Position numbers and translations under genes: made by a program | DNA from: Amycolatopsis sp. cg9 | GTDB lineage: Bacteria > Actinomycetota > Actinomycetes > Mycobacteriales > Pseudonocardiaceae | Assembly: GCF_041346945.1 (NCBI RefSeq) | Contig: NZ_CP166850.1 | Location: 9,656,501-9,720,500, forward strand | Direction: 5' to 3' | DNA length: 64,000 bases | The notes under the pieces: model-generated | The model's input: only the letters and a program-made list of their open reading frames with translations | Databases searched by the model: none | Told to the model about the DNA's origin: nothing | Part shown: one piece after another, positions 36,427-47,384 of the stretch | Layout: each line of letters starts with the position of its first letter | How positions within the stretch are numbered: the stretch's first letter is position 1

Positions 36427-36597
36427 CACAGCCGTTCCAGTCTGCCGGTTACCCCCACCCGAACGCCAGCCGGAACGCCGCACGTCACCGGGTTGGTCCT
36501 GTAATTTCGGTCACTTCGGTCCACCAGGTGGTCGGTAGCGTGTGATCGCTGTGAACCACGCGGAGCACTCTCAGCAAACCTCAAATAAGTTCTCCTC

Positions 36598-39459
36598 GTG
36601 CCCCGAATCCCGCTCCCGCGCACCCGCGGAGCCCGCCTCACCGCGCTCGCCGCCGTCGTCGTGGTCCTGGCCGCCGGCGCGGTCTTCTGGATCACGCGGC
36701 CCGCTGCGCCCGCGCCGGTGCCCACGCAGGACGCGCTGATCGACCTGCCCGCCGCGCCCGGGTCGGCGGAGCAGGTCAAGATCGACACGACCACCTACCT
36801 CCCCGCCACCGTGCCCGCGCCGGCGGTGCTGCTGGCGCACGGCTTCGGCGGGGACAAGAACAGCGTCGCCGACGACGCCCGCGAACTCGCGCGGAAGGGC
36901 TTCGTCGTCATGACGTGGTCCGCGCGCGGGTTCGGCAAGAGCACCGGCAAGATCGGGCTCAACGACCCGGACGGCGAAGTCGCCGACGCGAGCCACCTGA
37001 TCGACCGGCTCGTCGCGCAGCACCAGGTGACAACCGATCCGAACGGCGACCCGAAGGTCGCGGTCACCGGGGCCTCCTACGGCGGCGCGCTCTCGCTGCT
37101 GCTGGCCGGCACGGACAAGCGCGTCGACGCGATCGCCCCGGTGATCACCTACAACGACCTCGCGCAGGGCCTGGTCCCGAACGCGGCCACGCCGGGGCCG
37201 GCGGCTTCGGGCACCCCGGCGGCCGGCGCGTTCGCGACCGACGGCGTGTTCAAGAAGAGCTGGGCCGGCATCTTCTTCTCGGCGGGCTCCGGGGCCGCGT
37301 CGAGCGGGTCGCCGTCGGCCGAAGCCCCGGAAGCCGGGCAAGAGACCGACACGGGCACCGCCGGCGCCGCGGGGACCGCGGCCGCCGTCCCCGCCGTGCC
37401 CCAGGGGGCGGGCGGGGGCCGCCAGAGCGGCCCGGCCGACCCGTGCGGCCGCTTCACCGCCGCCGTCTGCCGCGCCTACACCGAGCTCGGCACCACCGGG
37501 CAGGCGAGCCAGGCGAGCGTCGACCTGCTGCGCCGCGTCTCCCCCGCCTCCGTGACGGACAAGATCACCGTGCCGACGCTGCTGGTGCAAGGCGAAAGCG
37601 ACACGCTGTTCGGCCTCGACCAGTCCGACGCCAGCGCCCGCCAGATCACCGCGGCGGGCGGGAAGGTCAAGACGATCTGGTACACCGGCGGCCACGACGG
37701 CGGCAAGCCGGGCCCGCAGCTGCGCGCCAAGATCGGCGACTTCCTGTGGACCGCGGTGACCGGCGGCGACCCGGGCACCGGCTTCAGCTACGACGTCCAG
37801 GGCACGTTGCGCGCCAACGGGACGCCGTCGGTCCGCACGGTCAACGCCGCCACCTACCCCGGCCTGACCGGCCCCGCGACCGAGCGGCGGCTGCTGGCGA
37901 TGTCCGGCCCGGCGCAGCCGGTGGTGCGCCCGGCCGGGGCGAACCCGGCGGCGGTGAGCGGGATCCCGGGCCTCAACGGCGTCGCGAGCAGCTCGTCGCG
38001 GCTGGGCGCGCTCTTCAGCAACGACCCGCCGGGCCAGGCCGCGCAGTTCAGCACGGCCCCGGTCGACGGGCAGGTCGTCGTCAGCGGCTCGTCGACCGTG
38101 CGGCTGCGGGTCGCCGCGGACCCGGCCCACCCGCAGCCGGACGCCGTGCTGTTCGCGAAGCTCTACGACGTCGGGCAGGACGGCTCGCGAGTGCTGCCGG
38201 CGAACGCGATCGCGCCGTTCCGGGTGAGCGGGCTGCCCGCCGACGGCACGCCGGTCGAGGTCACCGTGACCCTGCCCGGCATCGTCCGCCCGATCGAGGG
38301 CGGCCACTCGCTGCGGCTCGTCGTCGGCACCACCGACCAGGCGTTCGCCGCTCCGGCCTCGCCCGCGGTCTTCCGGATCGCGCTGGCCGGCGGGACCGCG
38401 CTGGCCGTGCCGGTCGTGCCCGGGACGTCGGTCGGTTCGCCGGCCCCGGTCGGGCAGCTGGTCGGCATCGGCGTGACGCTCGCGATCGGCCTGGCCGTGG
38501 TGCTCTTCGCGGCGCTCCGGCGGCGCCGGGCCACTGACGTCGACCCGGAGCTGGCCACGACACCGCTGGTCATCGAGGGGCTGCGCAAGCAGTACGCGGG
38601 CGGGTTCGTCGCGGTGAAGGACCTTTCCTTCCGCGTCGAACCGGGCCAGGTGCTCGGCCTGCTCGGGCCGAACGGCGCGGGCAAGACGACCACGCTGCGG
38701 ATGCTGATGGGCCTGATCACGCCGACCGAAGGCAGCATCCGCGTCTTCGGCCACAAGATCACCGGCGGTGCGCCGGTGCTCTCGCGGATCGGCTCGTTCG
38801 TCGAGGGTTCCGGGTTCCTGCCGCACCTGTCCGGCCGGGAGAACCTCGCGCTGTACTGGGCGTCGACCGGCCGTCCGGACGAGAAGGCGCACTTCGCGGA
38901 GGCGCTGGAGATCGCCGGGCTCGGCTCGGCCGTCGACCGCCGGGTGCGGACCTACAGCCAGGGCATGCGGCAGCGGCTGGCGATCGCGCAGGCGATGCTC
39001 GGCCTGCCGGAGCTCATGGTGCTCGACGAACCGACCAACGGGCTCGACCCGCCCCAGATCCACCAGATGCGCGAGGTGCTGAAGCGGTACGCCGCGACCG
39101 GCCGCACGGTGGTGGTCTCCAGCCACCTGCTGGCCGAGGTCGAGCAGACCTGCACGCACGTCGTGGTGATGCACCGCGGTTCGCTGGTGGCCTCGGGCGA
39201 GGTCGGCGAGCTGGCCGCGGCCGGCGGCGAGGCGACGTTCCGGGTCGACGACCCGGCCGCCGCGGCCGCGGCGCTCAAGGCGGAGGGCGGGGTCACCTCG
39301 GTCGACGTCGAGGGTGACCTCGTGCACGCCGATCTCGACGGGCTGCCGCGCGCCGAGGCCGTGGCGGTCCTGGTCCGCGCCGGTGTCGCGGTCGAGCAGG
39401 CCGGGCCGCGGCGCCGGCTCGAAGACGCGTTCCTGCAACTGGTCGGAGAAGAATCGTGA
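36598..39459 (+). CDS. Alpha/beta hydrolase-ABC ATPase fusion
   Basis: 953-aa fusion. An N-terminal membrane helix (residues about 10-33) leads to an extracytoplasmic alpha/beta hydrolase of the X-Pro dipeptidyl-peptidase type: nucleophile GAS160YGG, GESDTLFGLDQSD (acid), GGHDGG (His), and a C-terminal beta-sandwich. A second helix (near 620-640) returns to the cytoplasm, where a full ABC ATPase starts: GPNGAGKTTT near 691, YSQGMRQRL, VLDEPTNGLDP. ABC exporters with this fusion occur in actinobacteria; substrate unknown. GTG start without a ribosome site; TAAGTT 6 nt upstream suggests a leaderless mRNA. The permease gene overlaps its stop. Confidence 0.85.
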   Translation: MPRIPLPRTRGARLTALAAVVVVLAAGAVFWITRPAAPAPVPTQDALIDLPAAPGSAEQVKIDTTTYLPATVPAPAVLLAHGFGGDKNSVADDARELARKGFVVMTWSARGFGKSTGKIGLNDPDGEVADASHLIDRLVAQHQVTTDPNGDPKVAVTGASYGGALSLLLAGTDKRVDAIAPVITYNDLAQGLVPNAATPGPAASGTPAAGAFATDGVFKKSWAGIFFSAGSGAASSGSPSAEAPEAGQETDTGTAGAAGTAAAVPAVPQGAGGGRQSGPADPCGRFTAAVCRAYTELGTTGQASQASVDLLRRVSPASVTDKITVPTLLVQGESDTLFGLDQSDASARQITAAGGKVKTIWYTGGHDGGKPGPQLRAKIGDFLWTAVTGGDPGTGFSYDVQGTLRANGTPSVRTVNAATYPGLTGPATERRLLAMSGPAQPVVRPAGANPAAVSGIPGLNGVASSSSRLGALFSNDPPGQAAQFSTAPVDGQVVVSGSSTVRLRVAADPAHPQPDAVLFAKLYDVGQDGSRVLPANAIAPFRVSGLPADGTPVEVTVTLPGIVRPIEGGHSLRLVVGTTDQAFAAPASPAVFRIALAGGTALAVPVVPGTSVGSPAPVGQLVGIGVTLAIGLAVVLFAALRRRRATDVDPELATTPLVIEGLRKQYAGGFVAVKDLSFRVEPGQVLGLLGPNGAGKTTTLRMLMGLITPTEGSIRVFGHKITGGAPVLSRIGSFVEGSGFLPHLSGRENLALYWASTGRPDEKAHFAEALEIAGLGSAVDRRVRTYSQGMRQRLAIAQAMLGLPELMVLDEPTNGLDPPQIHQMREVLKRYAATGRTVVVSSHLLAEVEQTCTHVVVMHRGSLVASGEVGELAAAGGEATFRVDDPAAAAAALKAEGGVTSVDVEGDLVHADLDGLPRAEAVAVLVRAGVAVEQAGPRRRLEDAFLQLVGEES

Positions 39460-40382
39460 GTGACTCAGGCGTGCACACCGACCCGCACGCGCTCGACGAG
39501 CTGAGCGACGTCGCTTCGGCCGAACACGCCGGCGTCGGCGCGGACGGCGCCGTCGAGGGCTACAGCGCCCGGCGGACGCTGCGGCTCGGCGTCGAACTGC
39601 GGCGCCAGCTCAAGCGGCGGCGCACGCAGTTCCTGCTCGGGTTCGTCGCGATCCTGCCGTTCATCCTGGTGATCGCGTTCGAGCTCGGGCAGTCCAACCC
39701 GAACCGGCGCAGCGGCGGGTTCGTCGACCTGGCCACGGCGTCCGCGCCGAACTTCGTCGTGCTGGCGCTGTTCGTGTCCGGGACGTTCCTGCTGCCGATG
39801 ATCGTCGCCCTGTTCTTCGGCGACACCATCGCGAGCGAGGCGTCGTGGTCGAGCCTGAAGTACCTGCTGGCGGTGCCGGTGCCGCGGCAGCGGGTGCTGC
39901 GGCAGAAGGCGATCGTGTCCGGCCTGCTCTCGGCGCTCGCGCTGGTGCTGCTGCCGCTGGTGTCCCTCGGTGTCGGCGTCCTCTGGTACGGCGCGGGCGA
40001 CGCGATCAGCCCCACCGGCGACGCGGTGTCCTTCGGCGACAGCCTGCTGGCCATCGCACTGTCCACTGTGTACATCATCCTGCAGCTGGCCTGGGTGGCC
40101 GGGCTCGCGCTGGCGCTGAGCGTCTCGACCGACGCCCCGCTCGGCGCGGTCGGCGGCGCGGTGCTGGTGGCGATCCTGTCCCAGATCCTCGACCAGATCA
40201 CGGCGCTGGAGGGGCTCCGCAACTACCTGCCGACGCACTACGCGTTCTCGTGGATGGACCTGATCTCCACCGACGTCGACTGGACGAACCTGGCGAGCGG
40301 CCTGCTGTCGGCGGTGCTCTACGGAACGGTGTTCTTCCTGTACGCCGGGCGGCGGTTCGCGCGGAAGGACATCACGAGCTGA
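39456..40382 (+). CDS. ABC-2 type permease
   Basis: 308-aa membrane partner of the fused ATPase. After about 55 cytoplasmic residues there are six hydrophobic helices, with FFGDTIASEASWSSLKYLLAVPVPRQRVLRQK, the coupling region of ABC-2 permeases. Its GTG start overlaps the ATPase stop (GTGA). Together they form an exporter or a transport-dependent signalling unit; the hydrolase domain outside the membrane may process or chaperone the cargo (inference). Confidence 0.88.
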   Translation: MSDSGVHTDPHALDELSDVASAEHAGVGADGAVEGYSARRTLRLGVELRRQLKRRRTQFLLGFVAILPFILVIAFELGQSNPNRRSGGFVDLATASAPNFVVLALFVSGTFLLPMIVALFFGDTIASEASWSSLKYLLAVPVPRQRVLRQKAIVSGLLSALALVLLPLVSLGVGVLWYGAGDAISPTGDAVSFGDSLLAIALSTVYIILQLAWVAGLALALSVSTDAPLGAVGGAVLVAILSQILDQITALEGLRNYLPTHYAFSWMDLISTDVDWTNLASGLLSAVLYGTVFFLYAGRRFARKDITS

Positions 40383-40855
40383 TGACCGCCGCGGTGACGG
40401 GCCATCAGCCGCCGGCACCGCTGGTGAAGACGTTCAACGCGGTGCTTCGCGTGCTGCTCCCGAGCCCGCTCGGGCGCGGCGTCCGCGAGTTCCTGCTGCT
40501 CGGCTTCACCGGCCGCCGGTCCGGCCGGCGCTACCGGATCCCGGTGACCGCGCACCGCGACGCCGCCGGGCTGTACGTGCTCACGCCCGCGGGCTGGCGG
40601 CTGAACTTCACCGGCGGCGCGGACGCCGACGTGACGTTCGCCGGCCGGACCACGCGGATGCACGGCGTGCTCCTCGACGACGGGCCGGCCGTCGCGCGGC
40701 TCTACCTGGACCGGATCACCGAACTCGGGCTGCGCGGGGCGGCGCGGCAGATCGGCCTGGCGTTCCCGGCCGGCCGGCTGCCGACGCTCGGCGAGGTCAC
40801 CGAGTTCGTGCGGCGGGAGCACTTCGGCGTCGTCCGGTTGAGCGGCAAAACCTGA
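40382..40855 (+). CDS. Nitroreductase/F420-type flavin-fold protein (DDN-like)
   Basis: 157-aa protein with the split-barrel pattern of the deazaflavin-dependent nitroreductase family: LLLGFTGRRSGRRYRIPVTAHRDAAGLYVLTPAGWRLNFTGG, then VTFAGRTTRMHGVLLDD. Relatives use F420H2, consistent with an actinobacterium. ATG overlaps the permease stop by one base (TGATG), so it is coupled to the exporter genes. Confidence 0.75.
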   Translation: MTAAVTGHQPPAPLVKTFNAVLRVLLPSPLGRGVREFLLLGFTGRRSGRRYRIPVTAHRDAAGLYVLTPAGWRLNFTGGADADVTFAGRTTRMHGVLLDDGPAVARLYLDRITELGLRGAARQIGLAFPAGRLPTLGEVTEFVRREHFGVVRLSGKT

Positions 40856-40887
40856 GCGCGCCGGCCGGCGGGGGTACGGTCGGGCTC

Positions 40888-41628
40888 GTGCCGATCACGC
40901 TGGAGAGCCACCAGGACATCGCCGTGCTGCGGATCGACCACGGCGGCGGCAACACCCTCGACACGGACTCGTGCCGCGAGCTCGTGCTGCGGCTGGAGGA
41001 AGTCGACCAGGCCCGCGCGGTGGTGCTCACCGGGACCGGGCGCGTCTTCTCCGCGGGCGTCGACCTCAAGCGGGTGGACGACGGCGGCGCGTCGTACGTG
41101 TCGCAGTTCCTGCCGCTGCTGTCGGACGCGCTGCTGGCCGTGTTCGGCTGCCCGCGTCCGGTCGTCGCCGCGCTGAACGGGCACGCCATCGCCGGCGGTA
41201 CCGTGCTCGCCGCCGCGTGCGACCACCGCGTGCTCGGCACCGGCACGGTCGGCGTGACCGAGCTGCTGGTCGGGCTGCCGTTCCCGCTGGCCGCGCTGGA
41301 GATCCTGCGCTGCGCCTACGGCACGGCCCCGCTGCCGTCGCTCACCTACTCGGGCGAGACCCGCGGCGGCGAGGACGCGCTGGCCGCGGGTCTGGTCGAC
41401 GAGCTGGCCCCGCCGGGCGAAGTCCTCGATCGGGCGCTCGCCGTCGCGACCCGGCTCGGCGAGCTGCCGCCCGAGGCGTTCACCCACACGAAGGCCCAGA
41501 TCCGGCAGCCCTTCCACGAGCGGATCGCCGAGTACCGCCACTCCGACGACCCCGAGGTCGAGCGGCTGTGGCGGTCGCCCGCGGCGCTGGCCGCCGTCAA
41601 GTCCTATGTGGACCGGGTGCTGCGTTAG
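40888..41628 (+). CDS. Enoyl-CoA hydratase/isomerase family protein
   Basis: 246-aa crotonase-fold enzyme. It shows VVLTGTGRVFSAGVDLKRV (first oxyanion-hole segment) and ALNGHAIAGGTVLAAACDHRVL (second). The usual glutamate pair of hydratases is not clearly present (GVTELLVGLPFPLAALE), so isomerase or another acyl-CoA reaction is possible. GTG start. It is 32 nt after the nitroreductase-like gene and its last 4 nt overlap the leftward SRPBCC gene. Confidence 0.85.
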   Translation: MPITLESHQDIAVLRIDHGGGNTLDTDSCRELVLRLEEVDQARAVVLTGTGRVFSAGVDLKRVDDGGASYVSQFLPLLSDALLAVFGCPRPVVAALNGHAIAGGTVLAAACDHRVLGTGTVGVTELLVGLPFPLAALEILRCAYGTAPLPSLTYSGETRGGEDALAAGLVDELAPPGEVLDRALAVATRLGELPPEAFTHTKAQIRQPFHERIAEYRHSDDPEVERLWRSPAALAAVKSYVDRVLR

Positions 41629-42125
41629 GCGCGCACACCGCTTTCGGCGAGGGCCTTGATGCCTTCGACGGTCTTCTGCATGTTGGCCTGCAGCTCGCCG
41701 AGCCGCATCGCGACGATCTCCTCCTCGTGCTCGGGCATCGAGCCGATGATGGCCGTCAGGTTGGACGGGCCGGGGCCGATCTGGGCCCACTGGCGCAGGA
41801 CCGTGCCGTCGCCGTCCGGAACGAGCTCGAACTTCCACGACGCGGCGGGGTTGGTCACGTCCATCACGGCCCACGCGAACAGCCGCCCGGGCTCGTAGCC
41901 GGTCACCGTCGAGACCGTTTCCCACTCCCCGGCGACCGGGTGGGAGTTGCGGCCGCGGAACTGCGCGCCGAGGCCGGGCTCGGTGCCGTCGACCCAGCCG
42001 CCGCCCTGGAACTCGGTGGAGAACCGGGCCGGCAGGTCGACGTCCAGCAGCCAGGACCAGACCTCGTCCGGCCCGGCTTCGATGCGGACTTCGACCTGCG
42101 TCGTAGGACAGTCGGAAACCTTCAT
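41625..42125 (-). CDS. SRPBCC (START-like) protein
   Basis: 166-aa helix-grip protein, with VEVRIEAGPDEVWSWLLDVDLPARFSTEFQGGGWVDG at the N-terminus (read in two pieces), GRLFAWAVMD in the sheet and a C-terminal helix AMRLGELQANMQKTVEGIKAL. It likely binds a hydrophobic ligand or acts in polyketide-like chemistry; nothing more can be said. It lies tail to tail with the hydratase gene and divergent from the S37 peptidase. Confidence 0.78.
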   Translation of the reverse strand: MKVSDCPTTQVEVRIEAGPDEVWSWLLDVDLPARFSTEFQGGGWVDGTEPGLGAQFRGRNSHPVAGEWETVSTVTGYEPGRLFAWAVMDVTNPAASWKFELVPDGDGTVLRQWAQIGPGPSNLTAIIGSMPEHEEEIVAMRLGELQANMQKTVEGIKALAESGVRA

Positions 42126-42362
42126 GGCGGACCCCTCGCTCGATGCCGGTGCCTACGGCTTCGGACGGTAACGTGGCGCCGATCACGCGGACAACTCGCA
42201 CGGTGCCCGCGGCTGCGCACGGTCGAGGACGCCGACCCGGCGCCGGCCGCACCCGCCGAAAGTCGGGTCCTGACCGAATCTGCGCCCGGACAGCCGATTG
42301 CCGACCCCGGCCGGTTCTGTGAGGGTCCCACGGAGAGTTCGGTGAGCCGGGGAGGGTGCTCG

Positions 42363-43754
42363 ATGCGCAGACTGTTCACCGCAGGCGCGGTCCTGCTGGC
42401 GCTGGCGGGCCTGGCCCCGGCGGCCGCGGCGGCCCCCGACATCAAGGCCGAGCTGCAGAAGATCCCCGGCCTGACGATCACGTCGGAGGACCCGGCACCG
42501 GCGGGCTACCGGTTCTTCAAGCTCACCTACACCCAGCCCGCCGACCACCGCCACCCCGGCGCGGGCACGTTCCAGCAGCGGTTCACCCTGCTGCACCGCG
42601 ACTTCGCCGCCCCGACGGTCGCCTACACGAGCGGCTACAACGTCAGCGGCTCCCCCAACCGGTCCGAGCCGACCCAGATCGTCGACGGCAACCAGCTGTC
42701 GATGGAGTACCGCTACTTCACGCCTTCGCGGCCGGAGCCGGAGAACTGGGCGAAGCAGCTGACGATCTGGCAGGCCGCCGCGGACGAGCACCGCGCGGTG
42801 CAGGCGTTCAAGGCGATCTACCGGGGCAACTGGCTGGCGACCGGCGGCAGCAAGGGCGGCATGACGGCGACCTACTTCCGCCGCTTCTTCCCCGACGACG
42901 TCGACGCGACGATCCCGTACGTCGCCCCCAACGACGTCATCGACCCGGTCGACGTCTACAACCGGTTCCTCTCGCGCGTCGGCAACGACCCGGCGTGCCG
43001 CGACGCGTTGAAGGCGATCCAGCGAGACGCGCTCAAGCGCCGGGACGAGCTGGGCGCCATCGCCGCGGCGGACGCGGCTCAGCGGGGGCTGACGTTCTCG
43101 ATCGTCGGCTCGGCGGACAAGTCCCTCGAGATCTCGGTGATCGACTCGTACTTCGCGTTCTGGCAGTACCAGACGCAGGCGGACTGCGCGACGGTCCCCG
43201 CGGCGGGCGCGCCCGCCGCGGAGGTCTACGCCTGGTACGAGAAGGTGGAGAGCCTCAACACGTACTCCGACCAGGACCTGGCGCCCTACATCCCGTACTA
43301 CTACCAGGCGGCGGTCCAGCTGGGCTCCCCCGAAGCGTACGACGGCTACCTGCGCGACCTGCTGCGTTATCCGGGCGCCGACCAGCCGAAGACGTTCGTG
43401 CCGTCGTCGATCCGCCTGCCGCGCTTCGACTACCCGGCCATGCCGGACATCGACTTCTGGGTGAAATCCCGCGGTACTCGCCTGCTGTTCGTGTACGGCT
43501 CGAACGACCCGTGGGGCGCGGAGCCGTTCGAGCTGGGCTTCGGCAGCCGCGACTCGTACCGGTACTACGTCCAGGGCGGCAACCACGGTTCGAAGATCGC
43601 GCAGCTGCCCGCCTCCGAAGCCGCTGCGGCGACGGCGACGATCCGCCGCTGGGCGGGCCTCCCGGCGGCTCCGGCGCTGACGGCGCGCAGTGCCCCGGCC
43701 GGCTTCCCGGAGTTCGACGCGGACCTCACCCTGACGGAGCGGCCGCCGCTGTGA
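42363..43754 (+). CDS. Secreted S37-family tripeptidyl aminopeptidase
   Basis: 463-aa exported peptidase related to the Streptomyces PS-10 (peptidase S37) enzymes. A signal peptide (RRLFTAGAVLLALAGLAPAAAA) is followed by TYTQPADHRHPGAGTFQQRF, the nucleophile TGGSKGGM, Asp in VYGSNDPWGAE and His in GGNHGSK, the triad of the family. It would trim peptides outside the cell. ATG with GGGAGG upstream; the long frame before it is not coding. Confidence 0.9.
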   Translation: MRRLFTAGAVLLALAGLAPAAAAAPDIKAELQKIPGLTITSEDPAPAGYRFFKLTYTQPADHRHPGAGTFQQRFTLLHRDFAAPTVAYTSGYNVSGSPNRSEPTQIVDGNQLSMEYRYFTPSRPEPENWAKQLTIWQAAADEHRAVQAFKAIYRGNWLATGGSKGGMTATYFRRFFPDDVDATIPYVAPNDVIDPVDVYNRFLSRVGNDPACRDALKAIQRDALKRRDELGAIAAADAAQRGLTFSIVGSADKSLEISVIDSYFAFWQYQTQADCATVPAAGAPAAEVYAWYEKVESLNTYSDQDLAPYIPYYYQAAVQLGSPEAYDGYLRDLLRYPGADQPKTFVPSSIRLPRFDYPAMPDIDFWVKSRGTRLLFVYGSNDPWGAEPFELGFGSRDSYRYYVQGGNHGSKIAQLPASEAAAATATIRRWAGLPAAPALTARSAPAGFPEFDADLTLTERPPL

Positions 43755-43811
43755 CTTTCGCCGGGCCGGGCGTAGTCTCACGGCACCTGACGTCCGGCCC
43801 GAGGAGGCGGC

Positions 43812-44198
43812 ATGCCTCGTCCCGTCCACTTCGAGATCCACGCGGGTGACCCCGAGCGCGCGGTGGCCTTCTACACGAACGTGTTCGGCTGGAAGTTCGA
43901 ACGCTGGGGCGAGGCCCCGTACTGGGTGGTCTCGACCGGCGAAGGCAACGGCATCGACGGCGGGCTCCTTCCCCGCCAGGGCCCCGCGCCCGAGGAGTCC
44001 GCGCCGATCCACGGGTTCGTCAACACGATCGCCGTGACCGATCTCGACGCGTCGCTCGGTGCGGTCACCGACGCCGGCGGCACGCTGGCCCTGCCGAAGA
44101 ACCCGGTTCCCGGGGTCGGGTGGCTGGCCTACTGCAAGGACACCGAGGGCAACGTCTTCGGCCTGCTGCAGCCGGACGAGAACGCCCCGGCGCCTTAA
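43812..44198 (+). CDS. VOC (glyoxalase/bleomycin-resistance) family protein
   Basis: 128-aa vicinal-oxygen-chelate protein: VHFEIHAGDPERAVAFYTNVFGWKFERWG, GFVNTIAVTDLDASLGAV and DTEGNVFGLLQPD are the paired beta-alpha-beta motifs, with His and Glu candidates for metal. Substrate unknown. AGGAGG precedes the ATG. The last 4 nt overlap the leftward YjbR-like gene. Confidence 0.88.
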   Translation: MPRPVHFEIHAGDPERAVAFYTNVFGWKFERWGEAPYWVVSTGEGNGIDGGLLPRQGPAPEESAPIHGFVNTIAVTDLDASLGAVTDAGGTLALPKNPVPGVGWLAYCKDTEGNVFGLLQPDENAPAP

Positions 44199-44542
44199 GG
44201 GCGTTTCGCCTTCGGCAGCCGCGCGACGACGGAGTCGTACGACGCGTCGATCAGCTCTTCGAGCTCGGCGTCCGGGACTCCGGCGCCGAGCTGGACGCGG
44301 TTCCAGCCGTAGCGGCCGAGGTAGTCCATCATGGTCACCGCGCCCGGGTGGCGGGCGCGGAGCTCGGCCGCTTCTTCTTTCGTGGCACCGCACTTCACGG
44401 CGACGCTGCCGGGTTCCTCCTGCCCGATGAACGCGAAGCCCTTGCCGCCGACCTTGGCGACGAGCACGTGGTCGCCGAAGGGGTAGGTCTCCTGCGCACC
44501 CGGCATCCCGAGGCAATACGCGACCACAGCTCGGACGTCCAC
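44195..44542 (-). CDS. MmcQ/YjbR-family protein
   Basis: 115-aa protein of the MmcQ/YjbR (CyaY-like fold) family: LGMPGAQETYPFGDHVLVAKVGGKGFAF, VAVKCGATKEEAAEL, YGWNRVQLGAGVPDAELEELIDASYDSV. These small double-wing DNA-binding-like proteins have no settled function. It starts 32 nt after the uvrB stop on the same strand. Confidence 0.85.
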   Translation of the reverse strand: MDVRAVVAYCLGMPGAQETYPFGDHVLVAKVGGKGFAFIGQEEPGSVAVKCGATKEEAAELRARHPGAVTMMDYLGRYGWNRVQLGAGVPDAELEELIDASYDSVVARLPKAKRP

Positions 44543-44573
44543 GGCTCCACCCCCTCCGGTTCCCGGGTCGGTG

Positions 44574-46730
<2,157 letters not shown>

Positions 46731-46737
46731 GGGAACC

Positions 46738-46760
46738 AGAGTAGGCCCCAGCACCGACAA
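46738..46760 (-). promoter_or_regulatory. PafBC-type (RecA-NDp) DNA-damage promoter of uvrB
   Basis: On the minus strand: TTGTCGGTG (46760-46752), 8 nt, TACTCT (46743-46738). This matches the LexA-independent SOS motif TTGTCRGTG-N8-TAnnnT that the WYL regulators PafB and PafC activate in mycobacteria. Only one base differs from the fuller TAGNNT form. The start codon follows after 7 nt. Confidence 0.75.
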
Positions 46761-46776
46761 TTTCCGTCGGCCCTGG

Positions 46777-47373
46777 TCAGGACGGTCGGTAGACCGTCAG
46801 CGACGTCACTTCGCCGCCGGTCACGGTGCAGTGCAGGACCGCGCCGGGAGCGGGGTCGTCGCCGAAGCAGGAGACCAGGACCCGGTCGGGCCCCACCGCC
46901 TGCACCTCGACGCGCGGGAACTCGGCGAGCAGGTCACCGTCGGCCAGGTGCGCGAGCACGACCTCACGCGGCGAGGGCGGCGGCGGGATCGGCAGGCCGT
47001 GGCCTTCGAAGAGGCGGTTCAGCTGGTCGGCGGCGGAAACGGCGCGCGGGAAACCGGCGAAGGCGGCGGTCTGGACGACGACTTCGCAGACCTCCGCCGG
47101 CGCGAGCCCCGCGGCGAGTCCGGTCCGCAGGTGGACGCTCAGCGGCGGCCCCACCATCCCGGCGGCGACGATCGCGGCGAGCGTCGCCGCCTCGCGCGTC
47201 CGGGCATCGAGGGCCGGCCGGTCGTGGAGGTGGCCGTAGACCGTGCCGACGGCGAGTTCGCCGAGGGCCGGGACCGTGGCGAAGAGGGCGTCGAGACGGG
47301 CTTCGCCGCCTTCGACGAGTCCGGCGAAGTTCTCGCGGCCTCGGGCGTGGAGGCGTTCCATCGGGTCGGTCAT
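46777..47373 (-). CDS. Carboxymuconolactone decarboxylase-like protein with NTF2-like tail
   Basis: 198-aa protein. The N-terminal part is a CMD/AhpD-like helical domain ([41 protein letters not shown], split over two helices) but without the AhpD CxxC pair. The C-terminal 75 residues look NTF2-like ([19 protein letters not shown]). Function unknown; some relatives are gamma-carboxymuconolactone decarboxylases. ATG with AGAGGGAAAG upstream, 11 nt after the DUF5685 gene. Confidence 0.72.
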   Translation of the reverse strand: MTDPMERLHARGRENFAGLVEGGEARLDALFATVPALGELAVGTVYGHLHDRPALDARTREAATLAAIVAAGMVGPPLSVHLRTGLAAGLAPAEVCEVVVQTAAFAGFPRAVSAADQLNRLFEGHGLPIPPPPSPREVVLAHLADGDLLAEFPRVEVQAVGPDRVLVSCFGDDPAPGAVLHCTVTGGEVTSLTVYRPS

Positions 47374-47384
47374 CGCTTTCCCTC

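Noticed and set aside
40971..42362. Upstream extension of the S37 peptidase frame
   Set aside because: It would remove the signal peptide and overlap the hydratase and SRPBCC genes; ATG 42363 has a proper GGGAGG.
42126..42362. A gene or RNA in the gap before the S37 peptidase
   Set aside because: No start with a ribosome site and no stable long hairpin; probably only the two divergent promoters.
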